DNA of 64,000 bases. Source: Geobacter sp. (GTDB lineage: Bacteria > Desulfobacterota > Desulfuromonadia > Geobacterales > Geobacteraceae). Below, piece after piece: positions 26,744 through 33,739 of the stretch. The notes beneath the pieces are model-generated. The model did no database searches and was not told the DNA's origin. It saw nothing but the letters and a program-made list of their open reading frames with translations. Position 1 is the first letter of the stretch, and each line of letters opens with the position of its first letter. The position numbers were made by a program, and so were the translations under genes. The stretch is from assembly GCA_003490025.1 (NCBI GenBank), contig DNJC01000115.1:1-64000 (forward strand), read 5' to 3'.

Positions 26744-28213
26744 ATGAGCAAGATACTTTTCGTGACGGCTCCATATCACTGCTGGGGGGTACAGGTCGTC
26801 GGCACCTGGCCGCCGCTTCATCTGGCATACCTTGCCGGCGCAGCCCTGGAGACCGGGGCGGAATGCCGGATCTTCGACGCCATGAACAAGAAGCTCGGCT
26901 TCGCGGAGATACGGCAGGAGATCGAAAGGTACCAGCCCGACATCGTCATGACCCTCGACTACCTCCCGGTCACCGGCGCCATCAGCACCGCCACGGTTCC
27001 CGACGCGCTGAAGATCATGAACATCGCCAAAGAGGTCAACCCGGCGATCACCACCCTTCTGGGCGGGCCGCACCCCTCCTTCATGTACGAGGAGATCCTC
27101 GGCGACGAGTCCAACCGCGTCGATTACATCCTGAAGGGCGAGCCGGAGCAGACCCTGAAGATCCTCCTCGCCTCCCTCCCCGAGGGGACCGCCAAGAGCG
27201 TGAAGGGGCTCGCCTTCCGCGACGAGGGGAAGATCGTCAGCACCGGCCACCAGCCGCACATAGCCGAGCTCGACTCCCTGCACCCCGCCTGGCACCTGCT
27301 GGACTGGGACGACTACCAGTACCTGGTCGAGCCGTACGGCCGCATGGCCTCCATCCTCACCTCGCGCGGCTGCGACATGGACTGCGCCTTCTGCAGCCAG
27401 AGGATGTTCTGGCGCGAGGACTGGCGCTGCCGTAACCCGGAGAACGTCATCGAGGAGATGGAACACCTCATCAACACCTACAACATCAAGTTCTTCACGC
27501 TGATCGACCCGTACCCGACCAAGCACCGCTCCAGGTGGGAGCTGTACCTCGACCTCCTCATCGAGAAGAAGCTCGGCGTACACCTGCTGATCGAGACCCG
27601 CGTGGAGGATATCATCAGGGATGCCGACATCCTGCACAAGTACCACGATGCGGGGATCATCCACGTCTACCTAGGTGCGGAGAGCGCGGACAAGGACGTG
27701 CTGAACAGCCTCTCCAAGGGGACCAGCTTCGAGCAGAACAAGCAGGCCCTGGATCTCTTGCGCGAGGCCGAGATCATCACCGAGGCCTCGTTCATGATCG
27801 GCTTCCCGACCGAGACCTGGGAGACCGTGGAGAACACCATCGAGTCCGCCAAATATCTCAACCCGGACATCGCCGTGTTCCCGGTGGTGACCCCGTTCCC
27901 GTTCACCCCGATCTACAAGGACATGAAGGACCGGATCCGGGTCTGGGACTACTCCCAGTACAACCTGGTGACCCCGATCATCGAGCCGTACGAGATGAAG
28001 ATGGAGGAGATCACCCAGGCGCTGGGCAAGTGCTACATGTCGTTCTACAGCAACAAGATGCAGGAGATAGTGGATCTGCCGGACGGCTTCAAGCGCAGGT
28101 ACATGCTGAGCGCCTTCGTCCTGATGATGAGGGACCACGGCTCCAACTTCGACTTCGAGGGGTCTGGGGTCGACATGGACAAGATGAAGGCGAAGATGCA
28201 CGCCATCGCCTGA
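26744..28213 (+). CDS. BchE-like cobalamin-binding radical SAM protein, copy 2
   Basis: 489 residues from ATG 26744, which follows TAGGGAGA. The layout is that of the protein at 22810: a B12-type N-terminal domain (GGPHPSFMYEEIL), CxxxCxxC at C210, C214 and C217 (SRGCDMDCAFCSQ), and the C-terminal KYLNPDIAVFPVVTPFPFTPIY and YNLVTPIIEPYEMK segments that I recall from BchE. The two copies are clearly paralogous but far from identical, so they may act in sequence or on related substrates. A strong terminator follows. I infer porphyrin-like chemistry from the resemblance to BchE. Confidence 0.82.
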   Translation: MSKILFVTAPYHCWGVQVVGTWPPLHLAYLAGAALETGAECRIFDAMNKKLGFAEIRQEIERYQPDIVMTLDYLPVTGAISTATVPDALKIMNIAKEVNPAITTLLGGPHPSFMYEEILGDESNRVDYILKGEPEQTLKILLASLPEGTAKSVKGLAFRDEGKIVSTGHQPHIAELDSLHPAWHLLDWDDYQYLVEPYGRMASILTSRGCDMDCAFCSQRMFWREDWRCRNPENVIEEMEHLINTYNIKFFTLIDPYPTKHRSRWELYLDLLIEKKLGVHLLIETRVEDIIRDADILHKYHDAGIIHVYLGAESADKDVLNSLSKGTSFEQNKQALDLLREAEIITEASFMIGFPTETWETVENTIESAKYLNPDIAVFPVVTPFPFTPIYKDMKDRIRVWDYSQYNLVTPIIEPYEMKMEEITQALGKCYMSFYSNKMQEIVDLPDGFKRRYMLSAFVLMMRDHGSNFDFEGSGVDMDKMKAKMHAIA

Positions 28214-28296
28214 CGAAGCATCCCGCGGCACGTTCCGGCCGGCCCTCGGTCGACCCGGAGCAGCCCCGGCCGCGGCCTGAACCGAACGAAAATCCG

Positions 28297-28331
28297 CAGC
28301 CGGGGGGGAATGTCCCCCCGGCTGTTGTTTT
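28297..28331 (+). terminator. Rho-independent terminator after BchE-like copy 2
   Basis: An 11-bp perfect stem (CAGCCGGGGGG / CCCCCCGGCTG) with a short loop is followed by TTGTTTT. Confidence 0.85.
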
Positions 28332-28341
28332 GTGGGATTCA

Positions 28342-28374
28342 GAACGTAGAACGTAGAACGTAGAACGTAGAACG
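28342..28374. repeat. 7-bp tandem repeat (GAACGTA)n
   Basis: About 4.7 exact GAACGTA units. The unit is the same as in the array at 22311, and it lies 12 bp beyond the 3' end of the second HsmA-like gene. Confidence 0.9.
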
Positions 28375-28385
28375 GTTTTGGTGGT

Positions 28386-28763
28386 TCAGAAGGCGTGTCC
28401 CATGCCGGCGAAGGCGCCGCTGAAGAAGGCGACCAGCCAGCAGTAATAGATGGTGAGGCTCACGCGGTGGAAGAGGCGGTTCACGGCCTCGGTGCGATGC
28501 ATCAGCGTGGCGAGGAGCGCCAGCAGGAAGTGGAACCCCATGCCGGAGAGGGAGGCGATCCCGGTGACGGTGTGCCACTTGGGATCGATGCCGTTGGCGA
28601 GTCCGTAGAGGAGCATCAGGTGCGTCCCCAGATAATCGGAGACGAGCCCGGTGCCGAAGATGAGCAGGTGCATGCGGTGCAGGCCGTGCTTTCGGGCGCT
28701 AAAGACTGCCCAGGTGTAGAAGATAAGAGCCAGGTTCATGCAGATGACGGCTTGCAGCAGCAT
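28386..28763 (-). CDS. HsmA-family small membrane protein, copy 2
   Basis: 125 residues from ATG 28763. The core MLLQAVICMNLALIFYTWAVF, DYLGTH, SGMGFHFLLALLATLMHRTEAVNRLFHRVSL and YYCWLVAFFSGAF is nearly the same as the protein at 22420. Four membrane spans are expected. It is encoded on the opposite strand to the BchE-like genes, so the two HsmA-like genes bracket that block. The shared AATTCTGTTGACGAT sequence upstream suggests common regulation with ccsA. Confidence 0.65.
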   Translation of the reverse strand: MLLQAVICMNLALIFYTWAVFSARKHGLHRMHLLIFGTGLVSDYLGTHLMLLYGLANGIDPKWHTVTGIASLSGMGFHFLLALLATLMHRTEAVNRLFHRVSLTIYYCWLVAFFSGAFAGMGHAF

Positions 28764-28832
28764 GTACGGTTTCTCCGGTGACGGCGCTAGCTTTAGAGGT
28801 CGAAAGGACCAAGACACTAGCACCGCCGGCGG

Positions 28833-28850
28833 GAGATCGTCAACAGAATT
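28833..28850 (-). promoter_or_regulatory. Shared upstream motif before HsmA copy 2
   Basis: Read on the minus strand this is AATTCTGTTGACGATCTC. It matches 21182-21199 before ccsA at 17 of 18 positions and includes a TTGACG -35-like hexamer. No convincing -10 is visible. Confidence 0.45.
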
Positions 28851-28929
28851 GGAGCGGCGCCGGGCCAGCCGGTGGCGGCGCCGGCTCCGTGCAGTTCCGC
28901 AGCTATTTCACGTCGGGAAAGGTGTTAAC

Positions 28930-29667
28930 GTGCTAAACGGCAAGAAGATCGTAGTGGTGCTGCCCGCTTACAACGCGGCGCAGACGCTGGAGATGACCTA
29001 CAGGGAGATCCCTTTCGAGTTCGTGGACGACGTGGTCCTGGTGGACGACGCAAGCCGCGACGATACGGCCGTCGTGGCGCAGAAACTCGGCATCAAGACC
29101 GTGATCCACCCGGTGAACCGGGGGTACGGCGGCAACCAGAAGACCTGCTACAAGACGGCCCTCGATCTAGGCGCCGACATCGTGGTGATGCTCCATCCGG
29201 ACTACCAGTACACCCCGCATCTCATCACGGCGATGAGTTCCATGATCGCCTACGGGGAGTTCGAAGTCGCGCTCGCCTCCCGCATCCTCGGCGTCGGCGC
29301 GCTCAAGGGGGGGATGCCGCTCTACAAGTACGTGGCGAACCGCATCCTCACCCTGGTGGAGAACCTCCTGCTCGGGCACAAGCTCTCCGAGTACCACACC
29401 GGCTACCGCGCCTTTTCCAAGGAGGTGCTGGAGACGCTCCCCCTCGAGGCGAACTCCGACGACTTCGTGTTCGACAACCAGATGCTGGCGCAGGTGATCT
29501 GGTCGGGCTACCGCATCGGCGAGGTTTCCTGCCCCACCAAGTACTTCGAGGAGGCTTCCTCCATCAATTTCCGGCGCAGCGTCGTGTACGGCCTGGGGGT
29601 TCTCAAGACGGCGGTCCAGTTCAGGCTCTGCAAAATGAAGCTGCTGAGCGTCCCGTATTTCGTGTGA
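28930..29667 (+). CDS. Soluble GT2-family glycosyltransferase (DPM1/DPG-synthase-like)
   Basis: 245 residues from GTG 28930, preceded by GGGAAAGG. Motifs are VVVLPAYNAAQTLEMTY, VLVDDASRDDTAVVA and HPDYQYTP, which replaces the usual DxDxQ/DxxF metal region, followed by SEYHTGYRAFSKEVLE. There are no C-terminal membrane spans, unlike the enzymes at 3317 and 16644. An in-frame upstream extension looks non-genic and overlaps the divergent HsmA-like gene. It probably glycosylates a polyprenyl phosphate, but the substrate is unknown. Confidence 0.82.
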   Translation: MLNGKKIVVVLPAYNAAQTLEMTYREIPFEFVDDVVLVDDASRDDTAVVAQKLGIKTVIHPVNRGYGGNQKTCYKTALDLGADIVVMLHPDYQYTPHLITAMSSMIAYGEFEVALASRILGVGALKGGMPLYKYVANRILTLVENLLLGHKLSEYHTGYRAFSKEVLETLPLEANSDDFVFDNQMLAQVIWSGYRIGEVSCPTKYFEEASSINFRRSVVYGLGVLKTAVQFRLCKMKLLSVPYFV

Positions 29668-29713
29668 CGATCGGCTGAAAAAGAGACCCTCTGTGGCGGG
29701 GTGCGCAAAAGTA

Positions 29714-29742
29714 TTGAATTTCGCGCGGAAATCCAGTATAAG
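29714..29742 (+). promoter_or_regulatory. Sigma-70 promoter before NHL lipoprotein gene
   Basis: TTGAAT (29714-29719) and TATAAG (29737-29742) are separated by exactly 17 bp. Transcription from about 29749 would give a leader of about 120 nt before the TTG start. Confidence 0.65.
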
Positions 29743-29868
29743 GTTTACTTATTTTCCGGCGTTTATGCGAACCCTCATGTGGCAGGCACCTTATCGTTCG
29801 CATCGAAGGCGCCATGTTATGTCTCCGGCCCAGGCTCCGTTCCCTGTACCGGAGTTCAGGGGGATGTC

Positions 29869-31542
29869 TTGGACAGAGTTTTTGGCCTTTTCACGGCCGT
29901 CGTGTTCCTTTTCACGGCGCTTCTAGCCGGTTGCGGACCGCTTCCGGGAGGCGAAGCGACGGTCACCGCTGTGACATCCGTTCCCAGCGGCCTCACCATC
30001 ACGCACACCACTTCGTCCAGCGTCATCCTGACCTGGATCCCCTCCACCGGAGCGGTCTTCTCCTACACCATCTACCGAAACGGAGTCGAGGTCGGGCACA
30101 CCTCCAATGCCGGGGTCGATACCCTTGCCCCGACCACCTTTACCGACACCAACCTAAGTCCGATCACCACCTATTACTATTCCGTTTCCTCCGCCACCTT
30201 GCTCGGCGAAGAGTCGGATCGGAGCAACCCCGTAGCCGCAACCACCATTGCGGAAGGGGACGCCGGTCCTCCCGTCGCGACAGTGAACCAGACCACCACC
30301 AGTTCCATCACCATATCCTGGATCCCATCGGGTGTCGTGCCGTACCTGGTGAGCTATCGGATCTACCGCAACGGGACCCAGATCGCGGCAACGACAGGGA
30401 CCATGTACGTGGACACCAATCTGTCGCCAGGCACCACCTATACCTACACCATTACCACGTCCACCGAATCGCCCCAGTCGACCCAACTGCTCGCCACAAC
30501 ACAGCAGAGCGCGGGAGGCGGAGGCAGCACTACGACGAGCCTGAAGGCGATCAGCACCCTCGCCGGGACTGCCGGGTCACGCAACGGCTCCGTCGACGGT
30601 ATGGGTAGCGCCGCCGCTTTCGGCCTCCCCTACGGCATAACCCGCGTCGGGACCGACCTTTACGTCACGGACAGCAGCAGTCATACCATCCGGAAGATCG
30701 AAACGAGCACCGGAAAGGTCACCACGCTGGCTGGACGAAACAATGTTCGCGGCTCGACAGACGGGGCCGGTGCGGCGGCCAGTTTCAACGGTCCGCGCGG
30801 CATCGCCACCGACGGAACCAACCTCTACGTGGCGGACAGCAGCAACAACACGATCAGAAAGATCGTCATAGCTACTGGCGAGGTCAGCACCCTCGCGGGG
30901 ACCGCCGGCGCCAGGGGGGCGACCGACGCCGTCAGAGCGCAGGCGAGTTTCTTCACGCCGCGCGGCATAGCCACCGACGGCAGCAACGTCTACGTTGCGG
31001 ATTCGGGAAATCAGGTGATCCGCAAGATCGTGCTTGCCACCGGCGAGGTGAGCACGTTGGCCGGCAAGGCGGGGACACGCGGCAAGACGGACGGCATCGG
31101 CGCCGCGGCGGGTTTCTATCTCCCCTACGGCATCGCCTGCTACGGCGGGAGGCTCTACGTGGGCGACAGCTGCAACCATGCCATACGGGCCATCGACATC
31201 TCCACCGGCCTTGTGAGCACCCTGGCCGGAACGGCCGGCAAAGCGGGGATCTACGACGGTTTCGGCACGGCAGCGTCCTTCACGTATCCCGACGGCCTAG
31301 TGGTGGAAGGGGCGACCCTTTACGTGGCCGACACCGGCAACAGCACCATAAGGAGGATCGGCCTAGACAGCGGTGAGGTCGTCACCATCGCCGGTGTCGC
31401 CGGCTCCAGCGGCTCGCTCGACTCGTCGGGAACCTACGGCACGTTTTTCGCGCCGCACGGCATCATGCTGCTCGGCAGCAAGCTCTACGTGGCCGACACC
31501 AACAACAACACCATCCGCCAGGTCTCTCTGGACATGCTGTAG
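29869..31542 (+). CDS. Secreted lipoprotein with two Fn3-like domains and a six-repeat NHL propeller
   Basis: About 557 residues. I chose the TTG at 29869 because CAGGGGG lies just upstream and the resulting N-terminus is a clean lipoprotein signal (FLFTALLAGC). Two fibronectin-III-like modules follow (about 35-210; VILTWIPSTG and ITISWIPSG cores, each with TYTYTI-type strands). Six NHL-like repeats run from about 225 to the end, each with S/TTLAG, DG.GxAAxF and YVADSxNxTIRKI. A six-bladed beta-propeller is expected, anchored outside the cell. NHL propellers bind proteins or glycans; the target is unknown. Confidence 0.82.
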   Translation: MDRVFGLFTAVVFLFTALLAGCGPLPGGEATVTAVTSVPSGLTITHTTSSSVILTWIPSTGAVFSYTIYRNGVEVGHTSNAGVDTLAPTTFTDTNLSPITTYYYSVSSATLLGEESDRSNPVAATTIAEGDAGPPVATVNQTTTSSITISWIPSGVVPYLVSYRIYRNGTQIAATTGTMYVDTNLSPGTTYTYTITTSTESPQSTQLLATTQQSAGGGGSTTTSLKAISTLAGTAGSRNGSVDGMGSAAAFGLPYGITRVGTDLYVTDSSSHTIRKIETSTGKVTTLAGRNNVRGSTDGAGAAASFNGPRGIATDGTNLYVADSSNNTIRKIVIATGEVSTLAGTAGARGATDAVRAQASFFTPRGIATDGSNVYVADSGNQVIRKIVLATGEVSTLAGKAGTRGKTDGIGAAAGFYLPYGIACYGGRLYVGDSCNHAIRAIDISTGLVSTLAGTAGKAGIYDGFGTAASFTYPDGLVVEGATLYVADTGNSTIRRIGLDSGEVVTIAGVAGSSGSLDSSGTYGTFFAPHGIMLLGSKLYVADTNNNTIRQVSLDML

Positions 31543-31544
31543 CC

Positions 31545-31562
31545 AGGCCCGGCGGGGCCTTT
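31545..31562 (+). terminator. Weak terminator-like hairpin
   Basis: AGGCCC and GGGCCT pair across a short loop, followed by TTTC. It lies right after the NHL lipoprotein gene and just before the next promoter. Confidence 0.4.
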
Positions 31563-31568
31563 CAGCCT

Positions 31569-31598
31569 TTGACAAAAAGCTGCGGGGGGGGCTATAAT
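31569..31598 (+). promoter_or_regulatory. Consensus sigma-70 promoter before second lipoprotein gene
   Basis: TTGACA (31569-31574) and TATAAT (31593-31598) are both perfect, with an 18-bp spacer. The -10 box sits in the loop of a GGGGGGGC...GCCCCCC inverted repeat. Confidence 0.8.
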
Positions 31599-31635
31599 GC
31601 CCCCCTTAGCTTGTTAGCCTTATCACTTTGGGGGA

Positions 31636-32598
31636 ATGATGCGGAGATTATTTTGCTTGCTGACGCTTTTGGGGCTGTTCCTTTCGGGATGCGGCGGCAT
31701 CGAGTGGTTCCCGGAAACTGGAGTTGCCTCGTTTTCCTTTTCCCCGGCTTCAGAGGTCGATGTGGCTGCTGGCTCCACCCGGACTTCCAGCAGCGTCACC
31801 CTCGCCATCACCGGCATCGCCACGGCCTCCATCAGCGTCTCGGGAGACGCAAGCAGCAAGTACTCCATCAACGGCGGGAGCTATACTAACGCGGCGGGGA
31901 CCGTCAAGAACGGGGACAGGGTGACCGTGCAGCACACCGCCTCTAATACCATTGGGGGGTCCGTTAGCAGCACTCTCACCGTCGGAGACAAGTCGGCTAC
32001 CTTCTCCAGCATGACCGGGGGCTTCGAATTCTCCACCGCCTTCAACGTAGATCCCATGACTTTTGTCGAGTCGGACCCGGTGACCCTCGCTGTCGCCGGC
32101 GGTTCCGCCGCCATCAGCATTTCGGGCGACGAGAGCAGCCTCTACTCCATAAACGGCGGCACTTTCACCAGCCAGGCCGGGACCGTCAACAACGGCGATC
32201 AGGTCGTCGTGATGCATTTCTCCGCGGACGGAGCGACAAACACCACCGTGACCAGCACCCTGACCGTAGGTGGCAAGAGCGGCACCTTTGTCAGCACCAC
32301 CGGCAATTTCGCCAGGGAAACGGTTTCTGCCAGCGCCAGCGCCGACAATCTCGGCTCCGCTCAGGTCAGGCTCCGGATCCTGGACGGCCCGTACGAGATA
32401 GGCGTTGCCACCGTGGGCGGCTCCTATTCTCTCAATGGCACCGATTACACCGATGAAACGGCAACGATCAATCTCGTCGACGGTCAGACCCTGTACCTGC
32501 AAGGATTTGCCGATCCTCCCGCAGGAACTGTCACAAACTACGTCTTCACGCTCGACGGCGAGACGGCCATCACCTTCAACATAACGACAACGAATTGA
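31636..32598 (+). CDS. Surface lipoprotein of unknown function
   Basis: 320 residues. The signal sequence ends in the lipobox LFLSGC (about residue 20). The mature part is Ser/Thr/Gly-rich and contains two similar units of about 95 residues: VTLAITGIATASISVSGDASSKYSINGG...AGTVKNGDRVTVQHTAS...STLTVGDKSATFSS and a second beginning VTLAVAGGSAAISISGDESSLYSINGG. These look like beta-sandwich modules. It has its own perfect promoter upstream and a strong terminator downstream, so it is transcribed alone. I do not recognise a named family. Confidence 0.78.
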   Translation: MMRRLFCLLTLLGLFLSGCGGIEWFPETGVASFSFSPASEVDVAAGSTRTSSSVTLAITGIATASISVSGDASSKYSINGGSYTNAAGTVKNGDRVTVQHTASNTIGGSVSSTLTVGDKSATFSSMTGGFEFSTAFNVDPMTFVESDPVTLAVAGGSAAISISGDESSLYSINGGTFTSQAGTVNNGDQVVVMHFSADGATNTTVTSTLTVGGKSGTFVSTTGNFARETVSASASADNLGSAQVRLRILDGPYEIGVATVGGSYSLNGTDYTDETATINLVDGQTLYLQGFADPPAGTVTNYVFTLDGETAITFNITTTN

Positions 32599-32630
32599 GT
32601 AACGCGCCGCAGTGATTGCAAGCAGTCTGC

Positions 32631-32667
32631 AAAGAGCCCCCCTGATGTCTGGGAGGGCTCTTTTTTT
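32631..32667 (+). terminator. Rho-independent terminator
   Basis: The stem AAAGAGCCC / GGGCTCTTT is followed by a run of T, 33 nt after the lipoprotein stop. Confidence 0.88.
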
Positions 32668-32728
32668 GTCAGGACGCCTGGCCCGGCACTGTCACTCACC
32701 TCTTTTACTCCTGCTCAACACGTTTCTT

Positions 32729-32758
32729 TTGACAGAATAGCGGCTGCTAAGCTATAGT
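32729..32758 (+). promoter_or_regulatory. Sigma-70 promoter before small secreted protein gene
   Basis: TTGACA (32729-32734) and TATAGT (32753-32758) have an 18-bp spacer, about 45 bp upstream of the start codon. Confidence 0.7.
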
Positions 32759-32803
32759 GCCGGTACATTAGCGGACTGTATTTTTAAATCAGGGGATACT
32801 GCC

Positions 32804-33067
32804 ATGAAGGTGGCTATGCTGTTGGTAATGTTAACGGTATCGGCGGCCTCGGCTCTCGCGGGACAGGGGATCATAGAGGAGACTGACACCGATATCGTCG
32901 TTGAGTATAGCGGGGAGCCGGGTGAGAGACAGCCTGCTTCACCTCGCGCGGACCCCCCCGCTCCTCATAGCGTCCCCACCGAGACCGCACCGCCACCGAT
33001 TGCGGCAGACCCGCCGGAGCCTTCCGCCCCGGCAGAGGTGACGCCGCCGCCCGACGAGCAGCAGTAG
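32804..33067 (+). CDS. Small secreted proline-rich protein
   Basis: 87 residues. A signal peptide (MLLVMLTVSAASALA, cleavage near 20) is followed by a short acidic stretch IIEETDTDIVVEYSGE and a Pro/Ala/Glu-rich tail. The own promoter at 32729 and the signal peptide argue for a real gene. The tail could span the cell wall or periplasm. No family is recognised. A short GCCC-TCCA-GGGGC hairpin with T-run at about 33114-33132 may end its transcript. Confidence 0.6.
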   Translation: MKVAMLLVMLTVSAASALAGQGIIEETDTDIVVEYSGEPGERQPASPRADPPAPHSVPTETAPPPIAADPPEPSAPAEVTPPPDEQQ

Positions 33068-33176
33068 AGGCTGTGGCGCCGGCGGGAAACGCCGTCGGAT
33101 TGGGTGAAATGGCGGCCCTCCAGGGGCTTTTTACCCGCCCCCCCGTGGAGAAGGGCGCGAGGGTAGCTTGCCGGTC

Positions 33177-33308
33177 AAAAAACGTTGTATTTCGCAGGAA
33201 TCGGGCAAAAGGCGTGGCGCAGACGCCAATACCGGTGCTTTCACGGCAAACCATGCCTAATAATGAGGCTCCAACAAAGCCAACAGCCCGAAATACATGA
33301 CACTTTTT
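33177..33308. other. MITE-like or structured-RNA element with terminal inverted repeats
   Basis: TGTATTTCG (33186-33194) pairs perfectly with CGAAATACA (33289-33297). The match extends outwards with gaps (AAAAA...GT / AC...TTTTT). Inside are GGCGT/ACGCC and GCCT/AGGC stems. No convincing reading frame is seen. It lies in the 672-bp gap between the small secreted protein gene and the dockerin-like protein gene. Confidence 0.5.
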
Positions 33309-33470
33309 CCCGTTTAAACCGCCTTTGCACCCTCCCCGGGCAGTGGGGCCGGTTCTTGCATGGAGTGAGAGGGTGGGGTGCGGGCGTTACGCCAAATAGC
33401 CGGATTGGCGCCCGAGGGAAATGCCGGCCTGTAAAAGCGCAGCAACGGCAGGTCCACGGGAAAACGCAGC

Positions 33471-33499
33471 TTGACAAAAAAGTACCGTGGCGGTACTTT
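33471..33499 (+). promoter_or_regulatory. Promoter with embedded palindrome before dockerin-like protein gene
   Basis: TTGACA (33471-33476) and TACTTT (33494-33499) are 17 bp apart. The spacer holds a perfect inverted repeat AGTACCG-TGG-CGGTACT (33481-33497) that overlaps the -10 box, a good position for a repressor. The transcript would have a leader of about 235 nt. Confidence 0.6.
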
Positions 33500-33739
33500 G
33501 TTCTCCTTCATTTACACGAAGTTATACGCGAAGAGGGACGTCTCTTTATCCACTTCCGAACCTATTGAGAAAACCGGCTGGCACTTGATCGGAAGGCGCG
33601 GCTCGCCAGGCCGTGATTTTTCGCTCTGACCATCGCCGGTGTCTACCGCGGCAAGGGGCCGCGGTTGAGACCGGCGCCACCGCCCGACGAGGTGGGGCAG
33701 GGCGACAGCGCTAGAGAGCGCGCAACACAAGGAGGCACA

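Noticed and set aside
22311..28374. CRISPR array
   Set aside because: The 7-bp units are directly tandem without unique spacers and are far too short; no cas gene is near.
21418..28763. Bacteriochlorophyll synthesis cluster
   Set aside because: BchE-like proteins are present, but no bchH/D/I, bchM or reductase gene is visible; the rest of the window gives no sign of phototrophy.
28738..28929. N-terminal extension of the soluble GT2
   Set aside because: The added Arg/Ser-rich segment overlaps the start region of the divergent HsmA-like gene; GTG 28930 has a ribosome site and begins at the glycosyltransferase fold.
33177..33308. GEMM (cyclic-dinucleotide) riboswitch
   Set aside because: GGCAAACC and ACAAAGCC resemble the core, but the conserved GACGCAAAGCC is not intact, so I list it only as a structured element.
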